64,000 nucleotides of DNA from Ignavibacteriales bacterium (GTDB lineage: Bacteria; Bacteroidota; Ignavibacteria; Ignavibacteriales; Melioribacteraceae). Where the stretch lies: contig JACOUS010000039.1 in NCBI GenBank assembly GCA_016177735.1, forward strand, positions 62,001-126,000, given 5' to 3'. Positions 27,986 to 34,401 of the stretch are shown piece by piece. Positions within the stretch are counted from its first letter, which is position 1; each line of letters begins with the position of its first letter. The notes under the pieces are model-generated. The model worked only from the letters and a program-made list of their open reading frames with translations. It was not told the DNA's origin and searched no databases. The translations under genes and the position numbers were made by a program.

Positions 27986-28489
27986 TTAATGGAATAGATA
28001 CGGCTTCCAGGTCTCTTCAAGCCGTCCGGCGGTTGTTTTGATAAACATGATATGATTAGGCGCATAAGGTTTGTGCCGGAGTGTTAAATCGGCTTCGCCG
28101 GGTGTACGGTCTCCTTTCCTATTGTTGCACGGCAGACACGCGGCAACAAGATTCTCCCAGCTTTCATCGCCCCCTTTTGATTTCGGAATGATATGATCAA
28201 TCGTCAGCGGAAGATCGCCTCTGCCGCAGTATGCACATTTGTGTCCGTCTCTTTTCAAAATGTTTCTTCTTGTTAGAATAATTTTTTTGTACGGCACTTT
28301 GATAAAAGCGTTCAAACGGATAACGCTGGGCCATGGAAAAGCATTGACTGATGAATGGATTTTCTTTTTTTGATTATCGGCAATAAGCTCCGCCTTCCCT
28401 AATATAATTAGGATGATTGCTTTCTTTACGTTGCAAACTGTCAGCGGTTCATAACTTTGATTGAGGAGAAGAACTTTAGCATTGAGCGT
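27986..28489 (-). CDS. HNH endonuclease family protein; 5' end lacks a canonical start
   Basis: The C-terminal two-thirds hold an HNH nuclease domain: CAYCGRGD, LTIDHIIPKSKGG, NLVAACLPCNNRKGD, with two zinc CxxC pairs. The same frame upstream of the TTG at 28315 clearly continues the family's N-terminus (KVLLLNQSYEPLTVCNVKKA, then ILGKAELIAD and PWPSVIRLNAF). Yet from the in-frame stop at 28543-28541 to that TTG there is no ATG, GTG or TTG. I place the start near 28489 (ACG) or 28486 (CTC) as a guess. An out-of-frame ATG at 28482-28480 would fit if one base were missing after it. So it is a rare start codon, a frameshift, or a sequence error. The protein would be about 167 residues, the usual family length. 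Confidence 0.7.
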   Translation of the reverse strand, partial: TLNAKVLLLNQSYEPLTVCNVKKAIILIILGKAELIADNQKKKIHSSVNAFPWPSVIRLNAFIKVPYKKIILTRRNILKRDGHKCAYCGRGDLPLTIDHIIPKSKGGDESWENLVAACLPCNNRKGDRTPGEADLTLRHKPYAPNHIMFIKTTAGRLEETWKPYLFH

Positions 28490-28610
28490 ACCATTTGTGC
28501 TAAATTTCTGTTCGAAGACATACCTCCAATGGATTCGGGATTAACACGCATTCTTTTAATGTTATTCCCCTTTATTACATTTTTCGGTAACTAATATCGT
28601 GATTTAAAAT

Positions 28611-29738
28611 TTATTTTGAAAGAGCGGAATCTTTCTCAAACTTTTCTTTTTGAATCACTCCTCCGGCAAGTACATAACCTTGTTCATCATAAATTACAAG
28701 CGACTGCCCCGGTGTTATTGCATTCTTCGGTTCTAAAAATTTGATTACAATTTTTTCATTGCCGGATTCGATTACTTCAGCCGCAGCGGCTTTATCTGCA
28801 TACCTGATTTTTGCAAAAACAACTTCGCCGACTTTTAATGAAGATTTGCTCACATAATTAATATCACCGGCACTAACATAATTTTCGAGAAGTTCTTCTT
28901 TGTCTGCAATCTCAACAATGTTTGAAACGGTATCAATATTTTTCACATAAACCGGCTTGCCAAAAGCGATGCCGAGTCCACGCCTTTGTCCTACAGTATA
29001 AAATGGAATTCCTTTGTGCTTGCCGACTTTCTCGCCGTGATATACAATATCGCCGTCTTCAATTTTATCAACTACATCTGGAATTCTTTCGCGCAAAAAT
29101 CTTTCGTAGTTGTCATCGGCAACAAAGCAAATTTCCTGGCTGTCCGGTTTTGCCGCAGTTTTTAATCCGAACTCTTCGGCAAGTTTGCGTACTTCTTGTT
29201 TTGTCAATCCGCCGAGCGGAAACAAAGTTCTACTCAAACTTTCTTGTGTCAATCCCCAAAGTGCATATGTTTGATCTTTCCGGTTGTCGTTCGAATATTT
29301 CAAAGAGTAGCGGTCCAATGATTCGTTATATTCAACAATTGCATAGTGACCGGTTGCAACATACTTTGCATCGAGAGAATCTGCTTTTTTGAGTAACTCT
29401 TCCCATTTAATTTTTCTGTTGCAAACGACACACGGATTCGGAGTTCTGCCATGCAGATATTCATCAACAAAATTTTCTATTACCGCTTCTTCGAATGCTT
29501 TTGTGAAATCAACAGTGTAATGCGGAAAGCCCAATGATGTTGCAACATTCTTCGCATCAAAAATTGCATCGAGCGAACAACAACCGGATTCATGTTTCGG
29601 TGCGCCGCCAACTTCCATGAATCCCCATGTCTTCATCGTAATGCCGATTACTTCGTATCCTTGCTTGTGCAACAGTGCAGCCGCTACCGATGAATCTACA
29701 CCGCCGCTCATTGCCACTATTACGCGTTTCTCATTCAA
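28611..29738 (-). CDS. mnmA: tRNA-specific 2-thiouridylase
   Basis: 375 residues. The N-terminal ATP-pyrophosphatase P-loop MSGGVDSSVAA is followed by the first catalytic cysteine in NPCVVCNRKIKW and the second in SQEICFVADD. A central GKHKGIPFYTVGQRRGLGIA and a C-terminal beta-barrel complete the enzyme. It inserts sulfur at the wobble uridine (s2U34) of tRNA-Lys, -Glu and -Gln. The next gene upstream on the same strand is an orphan hicB. Confidence 0.95.
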   Translation of the reverse strand: MNEKRVIVAMSGGVDSSVAAALLHKQGYEVIGITMKTWGFMEVGGAPKHESGCCSLDAIFDAKNVATSLGFPHYTVDFTKAFEEAVIENFVDEYLHGRTPNPCVVCNRKIKWEELLKKADSLDAKYVATGHYAIVEYNESLDRYSLKYSNDNRKDQTYALWGLTQESLSRTLFPLGGLTKQEVRKLAEEFGLKTAAKPDSQEICFVADDNYERFLRERIPDVVDKIEDGDIVYHGEKVGKHKGIPFYTVGQRRGLGIAFGKPVYVKNIDTVSNIVEIADKEELLENYVSAGDINYVSKSSLKVGEVVFAKIRYADKAAAAEVIESGNEKIVIKFLEPKNAITPGQSLVIYDEQGYVLAGGVIQKEKFEKDSALSK

Positions 29739-29759
29739 ACGAAATCCTTTCTACTCAAT

Positions 29760-29966
29760 TTAGTCTTGGAACAGATTGATTTTTTTTCTATCTGCTGTCT
29801 CTTGCTTTGAAGCCGTTTCAAAAAATAGTTCAAGTGCTTCTTGCAAATTTTGTTTTGCTTCTTCGACAGTTGCACCTTGACTCGCAATATCAAGATCGGG
29901 ACACAAGGCAACATACATATTTCCTTCACGTTCAATTACTGCCGTGAACTGTTGGATATTTTTCAT
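29760..29966 (-). CDS. HicB-like antitoxin-domain protein, orphan
   Basis: 68 residues matching the HicB partial RNase-H-fold domain: FTAVIEREGNMYVALCPDLD, then GATVEEAKQNLQEALELFF. No C-terminal DNA-binding ribbon is visible. HicB normally neutralises the RNA-cleaving toxin HicA encoded beside it. No HicA-like ORF (with its GSH motif) is seen within 250 bases either side. Lone HicB-domain proteins of this size are common in bacteria, and a role as an active antitoxin is unproven. Confidence 0.8.
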   Translation of the reverse strand: MKNIQQFTAVIEREGNMYVALCPDLDIASQGATVEEAKQNLQEALELFFETASKQETADRKKINLFQD

Positions 29967-30101
29967 GACTGTTTACCAAGACTTATTATCTAATTTGCAC
30001 TGCAAATATAAAAAGTTTTTCTTGCTTCGGAAGACTCTTTTAATTAAAATTAGCGCAAGTTTAGTAGAAAACTTTTAAACTGGACGAGGGCACACGTCAT
30101 G

Positions 30102-30145
30102 AAAGCAAAAAGGTCCATTGGCAATCAAACCGTTGCTTTGCTCTA
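30102..30145 (+). other. Imperfect hairpin in the leader of the radical SAM region
   Basis: AAAGCAA at 30102-30108 can pair with TTGCTTT about 23 bases later, with inner pairing of GGT with ACC and ATTG with CAAT. The region also holds a 15-codon ORF starting at the ATG at 30099. It lies upstream of the unknown membrane-anchored gene and radical SAM gene. It does not match a riboswitch consensus I know. Confidence 0.3.
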
Positions 30146-30177
30146 AAGAAACTCATACAAGTTAAATGGAGAAGAAC

Positions 30178-30255
30178 ATGAAAAAATTAATCATTGCACT
30201 ATCATCCACCGTGTTAATTGCGGCTAACTTTCATTTTAACTCCCAAAAAATTTGA
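30178..30255 (+). CDS. Possible 25-residue peptide or gene remnant
   Basis: ATG at 30178 follows GGAGAAG at good spacing and opens a 25-codon frame (MKKLIIALSSTVLIAANFHF...) ending in TGA. It reads like a signal peptide cut short. It may be the remnant of a lost secreted protein, a leader peptide, or chance. The next gene starts 28 bases later. Confidence 0.3.
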   Translation: MKKLIIALSSTVLIAANFHFNSQKI

Positions 30256-30283
30256 ATATTACCATAAACATAAAGGGTGCTGC

Positions 30284-30859
30284 ATGACGTGGAAAAGGAT
30301 TTTCTCCATTTTAATTTTTATCGCTTCATTCATTGGAGGTAAGTTCGCCTATAGTGCTCTGTTTGGAGAGTCGGATACTGTTTCGTTCGAAGCATCCGAT
30401 TGGAAATTCCAAAGTTATCTCGGCGTACAATTCGAATCACCGTTCGAATTATCAAAAACTGAACTCGAATTGCCGGTGGGAGTTAAACCATTCGTGAAGA
30501 AATTCGATACATACAAATACGATACAAAGGCATTGGGACTTTTTATCAGTCGTGCTGAATACAAAGAAGGCATCCCTTCCGATATTGATGGCGCTGTTCA
30601 AGGTGGAATTCAAAATATGCAAGCCGGCGAGGGTGTTTCGGATTTTTCTTATGAAGTAAGACCCATCTCAAAAAATTATTGGGAAGGACGAAGAGCAACC
30701 GGTACAATGAAATTTAAGGGGAAGGATGCTGAATTTGCATTTGAGGTTTATAAGAACAATTCAAAACTGCTTCAGATTATTTCAACGAATTTGATTTACC
30801 CAGAAAACAGTGCTGTGATTGAACGGATAATGAAATCGATGCAAATATCATTTTTGTAA
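30284..30859 (+). CDS. Membrane-anchored unknown protein beside the radical SAM gene
   Basis: 191 residues. An N-terminal hydrophobic segment (IFSILIFIASFIGGKFAYSALF) could be a signal anchor or signal peptide. A soluble domain of about 160 residues follows, ending ENSAVIERIMKSMQIS. The pattern (mixed alpha/beta, closing helix 'AVIERIMKSMQIS') resembles PsbP/Mog1-like or DUF1795-type extracytoplasmic domains, but I do not recognise a family. The ATG at 30284 is preceded by AAGGGTG. It lies 127 bases upstream of the radical SAM gene on the same strand, so co-expression is possible. Confidence 0.6.
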   Translation: MTWKRIFSILIFIASFIGGKFAYSALFGESDTVSFEASDWKFQSYLGVQFESPFELSKTELELPVGVKPFVKKFDTYKYDTKALGLFISRAEYKEGIPSDIDGAVQGGIQNMQAGEGVSDFSYEVRPISKNYWEGRRATGTMKFKGKDAEFAFEVYKNNSKLLQIISTNLIYPENSAVIERIMKSMQISFL

Positions 30860-30986
30860 GAGATCTTGGAAGCAAAGCAATTGCGTACAGCGTTCTGCTT
30901 AGCGGTAACGGCATAAAAAAGAAAGAGTTTCGCTATCGCGATAAAAATTCTTATAAGCATTCCATGCAACAAAAACGGAGTGTGTA

Positions 30987-32147
30987 ATGATTGTAAAGAG
31001 CAAACAAGAAATTCAAAAATGGATCGGAGAAAAAATCAAAGATCCGGCTTACCGCCCATTTGCTGTAATCGCCAAAAGTTCAGATGAATGCAATTACAAT
31101 TGCTCTTACTGTTATGTTGAACATAATTCTCAAACAGCATTCATGCCTATAGAGATTGCTAAAATCGCAGTTGAAAAAACAGCCCGGTACATAAACAATC
31201 AAAGAAGAATAAATTTTATCTGGCACGGCGGCGAGCCTCTACTTGCCGGTTCTAATTTTTTTATTGAGATAGCAAAATTCAGCCGACAATTTACAGACTG
31301 TAAAATTGAGCATTGTATTCAAACCAACGGCTCTCTCCTTACAGATGAGTTACTGCAATATTGCTCTGAGAACAATATTGCCGTTAGTCTAAGTTTTGAT
31401 GGTCCTGAAAATATTCATGATTCGAATAGAAAAGATAAGGATGGAATCGGCACACACAATCGAACAATGGAAGCGCTTGAAAAAATTAAAAAAGTCGGAT
31501 TAACTGCCGGGTGTGTATGTGTTCTTCACAAACAAAATGTTGACCGCATTGAAGAGCTCTACGAGTTTTTCAAAACGAACAAAATAAATTTCAGAATCAA
31601 CCCCGTTGTGCGTTCGGGACGTGCAGTCTCCAATTACAATAATCTCGCTGTAACTGCCGAAGAGTACGGCAACGCTATGGCAAAATTATTTGATCTCTGG
31701 TTTTATGATGACGGGGAAATTCAAGTTGAACCGTTACACACAATTGTCGGAAATTTTGTTAGCCCTTTTATTTGGGGATGTGACTATCACGGAAATTGTT
31801 TGAAGAGCATTATCTCTATTAATCCCGATGGTTCTGTTTATCCATGCGGACGCTTTGCCGGTTTAGAAAAATTCCGACTTGGAAACATTGCTGAAGATTC
31901 TCTCGAATCAATGTTCAACACCCCCCTTTTTGTGGAATTATCAGACAGAAATACAGACACTGTCAAAGCTTGCAGTAAGTGTACTTTCAAAGAGATTTGC
32001 AACACCGGTTGTATGATTACTGCTCATATGGCAAAAGGAAATATTTATGACCAAGATTATTATTGTAAAGGAAGAAAAATTTTATTCGCTCATATAGCGG
32101 ATAAATTAATGCAGCAATTAGATGCTGCGGAAATTCAACCACAATAA
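30987..32147 (+). CDS. Radical SAM/SPASM enzyme, probable peptide maturase
   Basis: 386 residues. The radical SAM cluster motif C-x3-C-x2-C is at Cys35, Cys39 and Cys42 (CNYNCSYC), followed by WHGGEPLL. The C-terminus has a complete seven-cysteine SPASM domain: C-x10-G-x4-C (CLKSI...YPC), C-x2-C-x5-C-x3-C (CSKCTFKEICNTGC) and a last Cys in DYYC. It should therefore bind one SAM cluster and two auxiliary 4Fe-4S clusters, as in maturases of sactipeptides, cyclophane peptides, PQQ and anaerobic sulfatases. A 74-residue small protein follows after 26 bases and is the likely substrate. Sulfatase maturation is the main alternative, but no sulfatase is in the window. GGAG precedes the ATG. Confidence 0.88.
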   Translation: MIVKSKQEIQKWIGEKIKDPAYRPFAVIAKSSDECNYNCSYCYVEHNSQTAFMPIEIAKIAVEKTARYINNQRRINFIWHGGEPLLAGSNFFIEIAKFSRQFTDCKIEHCIQTNGSLLTDELLQYCSENNIAVSLSFDGPENIHDSNRKDKDGIGTHNRTMEALEKIKKVGLTAGCVCVLHKQNVDRIEELYEFFKTNKINFRINPVVRSGRAVSNYNNLAVTAEEYGNAMAKLFDLWFYDDGEIQVEPLHTIVGNFVSPFIWGCDYHGNCLKSIISINPDGSVYPCGRFAGLEKFRLGNIAEDSLESMFNTPLFVELSDRNTDTVKACSKCTFKEICNTGCMITAHMAKGNIYDQDYYCKGRKILFAHIADKLMQQLDAAEIQPQ

Positions 32148-32159
32148 AATCAAACCATC

Positions 32160-32170
32160 AAGGAGGTGAT
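32160..32170 (+). promoter_or_regulatory. Near-perfect Shine-Dalgarno of the small peptide gene
   Basis: AAGGAGGTGAT at 32160-32170 matches 11 bases of the anti-Shine-Dalgarno sequence at the 3' end of 16S rRNA. Seven bases separate the GGAGG core from the ATG at 32174. No other gene in the window has so strong a site, which predicts that the peptide is made in large excess over the enzyme encoded just before it. Confidence 0.9.
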
Positions 32171-32173
32171 TTT

Positions 32174-32398
32174 ATGGTTAAAACTACTGACAAGCCGAAA
32201 GTGATTAATGTCCTGGGGAAAAAAATTGATGAAAAAATGTTACAAGCTTCCTTCAGAGATGTTCTGAAAAAAAGAGGGATGACCGCGCAACTTGTAGTCA
32301 AAGACGGAGCCCAACTTAAGAAATTGAAAGAACGTCAGAGTTCATTAGGAAACGAATATTCGGATTATGGTAACATTTACAAATACGCTTTCTTCTAA
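32174..32398 (+). CDS. Putative ribosomal peptide (RiPP) precursor
   Basis: A 74-residue, lysine-rich small protein directly after the radical SAM/SPASM gene. Residues 1-57 look like a leader: MVKTTDKPKVINVLGKKI, then a predicted helical middle. The last 16 residues after Gly59 form a distinct tail with Tyr62, Tyr65, Tyr69, Tyr71, Phe73 and Phe74, including the triads Tyr-Ser-Asp and Tyr-Gly-Asn. Aromatic-x-Asp/Asn triads are typical sites of cyclophane (triceptide) formation by SPASM enzymes; DYG also recalls the XYG site of splicease substrates. No cysteine is present, so sactipeptide chemistry is excluded. The product is inferred, not known. Confidence 0.65.
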   Translation: MVKTTDKPKVINVLGKKIDEKMLQASFRDVLKKRGMTAQLVVKDGAQLKKLKERQSSLGNEYSDYGNIYKYAFF

Positions 32399-32450
32399 AA
32401 ACTACGGTTTAAAATTTCCACTAGACTGTCTGCTTAAATCACTTTATAAG

Positions 32451-32475
32451 GAAGCGGTCTCATAACGACCGCTTC
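32451..32475 (+). terminator. Hairpin between convergent peptide gene and acpS
   Basis: GAAGCGGTC at 32451-32459 pairs perfectly with GACCGCTTC at 32467-32475 around a 7-base loop. There is no strong T-run on either side, so it may be a transcript-end or stability hairpin rather than a classic intrinsic terminator. It lies 53 bases after the peptide gene and 20 bases from the acpS end. Confidence 0.6.
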
Positions 32476-32495
32476 TGCAAAAAATGTGAATCGTT

Positions 32496-32882
32496 CTACA
32501 AAGAATTTTTCGTATTATAAAGTATTGCCACACATGTAACGTAGTGTTCCGAGTGGCTCATGGAAATTTTTAGTTCTTTACCCTCGTTCAAATAATCTTT
32601 CAACGCGCCGTAAAATTTTACTTTGGGCAGTCCGTTTACTTCATTATAAATTTCTACATCTTGCCAGCTATAAACTTTATCGGTATCGTTTGAGAGAGCT
32701 TTATAAATAGCTTCTTTGGCTGCGAAGCGCGCGGCGAGATGCTGGTACTTATTTGATTTTGCAAGCGAGTATTCAAGTTCTGTTTTTGTGTATATCTTTT
32801 GCAAAAAGTGTTCGCCGTAATCATCTACACTTTGTTTGATCCGTTCGATTTCTATTATGTCTATTCCAATTCCGAGTATCAA
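32496..32882 (-). CDS. acpS: Holo-[acyl-carrier-protein] synthase
   Basis: 128 residues, beginning ILGIGIDIIEIERI with the first metal-binding aspartate, then LAARFAAKEAIYKAL. The C-terminal SMSHSEHYVTCVAIL completes the AcpS phosphopantetheinyl transferase core. It moves 4'-phosphopantetheine from CoA to acyl carrier protein for fatty-acid synthesis. The gene stands alone: a 255-base repeat-rich gap separates it from the MCE operon, and the RiPP-like gene converges on it. Confidence 0.95.
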   Translation of the reverse strand: MILGIGIDIIEIERIKQSVDDYGEHFLQKIYTKTELEYSLAKSNKYQHLAARFAAKEAIYKALSNDTDKVYSWQDVEIYNEVNGLPKVKFYGALKDYLNEGKELKISMSHSEHYVTCVAILYNTKNSL

Positions 32883-32958
32883 GAGCCCATCCCAAATGCT
32901 TCAAAATATTTATGCACTGTACTTAGTTCTAGATTGTTGTTAAAATAGCTCAGACATT

Positions 32959-33103
32959 TCCCGCGTAAACGGGATCCCACTTAGCGGTGATATGCCGGAG
33001 AAAATAATAAACACATTCATTCGGCTTTAACCAAAATTGGTTTTAAATTGTGGCTGAAGCCAATTTACAATAAAATCATTACTCCACGACCTAAAGGTCG
33101 TGG
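32959..33103. repeat. REP-like palindromic cluster
   Basis: The 255-base gap holds several short palindromes: CCCGCGTAAACGGG at 32959-32972, GGCTGAAGCC at 33052-33061, and CCACGACC-TAAA-GGTCGTGG at 33084-33103, a perfect 8-base-pair hairpin. The last has a degenerate relative near 41.55 kb (CCCGACTAAAGGACGTGG), also next to a GGGCTAAAGCCC hairpin. The paired arrangement resembles REP/BIME elements moved by REP-associated transposases; no transposase is in the window. Confidence 0.6.
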
Positions 33104-33104
33104 C

Positions 33105-33139
33105 AATTAAAAAATCAATTCTGTGTACTTTACAGAATT
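33105..33139 (-). terminator. Intrinsic terminator of the MCE operon
   Basis: On the minus strand AATTCTGT pairs with ACAGAATT (33132-33139 with 33117-33124) around a 7-base loop, followed by GATTTTTTAATT. The stem begins at the stop codon of the MCE gene. Stem plus six-T run is a typical rho-independent terminator. Confidence 0.75.
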
Positions 33140-34052
33140 AAAACAAATCTACGTCGGCTTTTACTTTTAAACCCTCATTTTTCAGTTGATCAACAAGTAA
33201 TTGAGTTAACTCTTTTAGTTTTCCTATCGAAGTCTTTATATCGTTCATCATTTCGGGATCGTTCAAAAATTTACCGAGATTGTTTTCGCTCTTGTTTGTT
33301 TTGTCTATCAGTTCGTTAACTTTTGCAATCAGTGTTTTGGAATGTTCCAAAGTTTGTTTGAGCGATGTAATAGTTTGGCTGATCGAGTCCTGATTTGTTT
33401 TGATAAAATTGTTCACTGAATTCGAGAGCTCGATTCCGGAATTGAGAAGTTTATTAATCTCATCTTTGTTTTGTGAAATAAGCTTGTTCAAATTTTCCGT
33501 GAGCAGTACAAGATTGCCGACAGATGTTTTTAAATCACTATTGAACTGCTGATCCGTAAGAGTTGAGTTCACGGCAGTGAGTGTCAATTTCACTTCCCTG
33601 ATTACATCGACCAAATCTTTTTCAACCGAACCGAACACAGCCATTGCAGAAGCGATATCACCTTTGAATTCACCTTTTTGCGGCGCAGAATAATCCAGTT
33701 CTTTTGGCACAATGCCGGGACTGATTTCAACTTTTTTACCGCCCATTAAATCGAGCATCATAACGTAAAATTGTGCGTCTTCTTTCAGAACAACATCCGC
33801 ATCCAGATTAATCAGCACAAAAACTCTTTCGCCGTCAATTTTTATATCGTCAACATAACCTTTCCGAACTCCGTTAACGGCAACCGGGTCGCCTACTTCG
33901 AGTGCGGCAACATTATCAAATGCAACGTTCACTTCTTTTCTGCCGGAGTTCACGGTAATATTTTTTGCCCACCCGAAAATCCATAGAAGAATTATCACGG
34001 AAACGATTACAGTGATGCCGACTTTAATTTCAGTTTTTCTTTGGTCTTTCAT
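33138..34052 (-). CDS. MlaD/MCE domain lipid-transport protein
   Basis: 304 residues. A short cytosolic N-terminus and one transmembrane helix (VGITVIVSVIILLWIFGW) are followed by the MCE domain (VAFDNVAALEVGDPVAVNGV... about 40-115) and a long C-terminal helical region. MCE proteins form hexameric rings that carry phospholipids between inner and outer membrane. The permease and ATPase (MlaE/MlaF) are not adjacent here, as often happens. It overlaps the upstream small membrane protein by 23 bases. Confidence 0.88.
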   Translation of the reverse strand: MKDQRKTEIKVGITVIVSVIILLWIFGWAKNITVNSGRKEVNVAFDNVAALEVGDPVAVNGVRKGYVDDIKIDGERVFVLINLDADVVLKEDAQFYVMMLDLMGGKKVEISPGIVPKELDYSAPQKGEFKGDIASAMAVFGSVEKDLVDVIREVKLTLTAVNSTLTDQQFNSDLKTSVGNLVLLTENLNKLISQNKDEINKLLNSGIELSNSVNNFIKTNQDSISQTITSLKQTLEHSKTLIAKVNELIDKTNKSENNLGKFLNDPEMMNDIKTSIGKLKELTQLLVDQLKNEGLKVKADVDLF

Positions 34053-34401
34053 TTTTATCAGCCATGTTTTTTAGTGCGGTAAATTCAACGGAATCGATAA
34101 CGCCGTCGTCAATAAAAGATTTTATTTGATCGGCAAAAATACCGAATCTCTTCATCGCCGTTTCAAAATCTTTGCCGTGTAATTTTTCCATCTCATCTGT
34201 TAAAAATATTTTAAGTGAATCCTGATATTTTGATGTTTCCAGCTCGTCGATTTTTTCTCCAATTTCGTTTCTGCTCATTTCAATAATTTTTTCTTTGCCG
34301 AAGTTTTTTATTTCATGTCCGTACTTCTTGTACAAATAAAGTCCGACCGAAATGGCAATTGTTAAAAAAATTATTGCGGAAAGAAAACATCCTTTTTTCA
34401 T
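34030..34401 (-). CDS. Hypothetical single-pass membrane protein
   Basis: 123 residues: one N-terminal hydrophobic segment (FLSAIIFLTIAISVGLYLY), possibly a lipoprotein-like or signal-anchor start (KKGCFLSA), then a charged helical domain. I do not recognise the family. It is wedged between the HlyC/CorC and MCE genes with overlaps of 4 and 23 bases, so it is translated with them and may serve the same envelope function. Confidence 0.6.
   Translation of the reverse strand: MKKGCFLSAIIFLTIAISVGLYLYKKYGHEIKNFGKEKIIEMSRNEIGEKIDELETSKYQDSLKIFLTDEMEKLHGKDFETAMKRFGIFADQIKSFIDDGVIDSVEFTALKNMADKNERPKKN

Noticed and set aside
28435-28550. A 36-codon ATG-initiated ORF on the minus strand (starting MRVNPESIGGMS) overlapping the start of the HNH gene
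   Set aside because: It lies one base out of the HNH frame; conserved residues belong to the HNH frame, so it is treated as a shadow, although it may show where the lost start was.
30070-30150. Possible riboswitch (c-di-GMP-I-like GCAAA and AGGG elements)
   Set aside because: Spacing and the invariant core of GEMM or other riboswitches known to me are missing; only a simple inverted repeat is real.
30820-30985. An open frame of about 56 codons on the plus strand across the gap before the radical SAM gene, ending ...MQQKRSV
   Set aside because: It has no start codon in most of its length, overlaps the end of the previous gene in another frame and matches no motif I know. It is more likely chance in a short gap.
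30987-32147. Reading the radical SAM enzyme as an anaerobic sulfatase maturase
   Set aside because: The domain layout permits it, but there is no sulfatase in the window and the adjacent small gene is a better substrate candidate; kept as an alternative in the gene entry.
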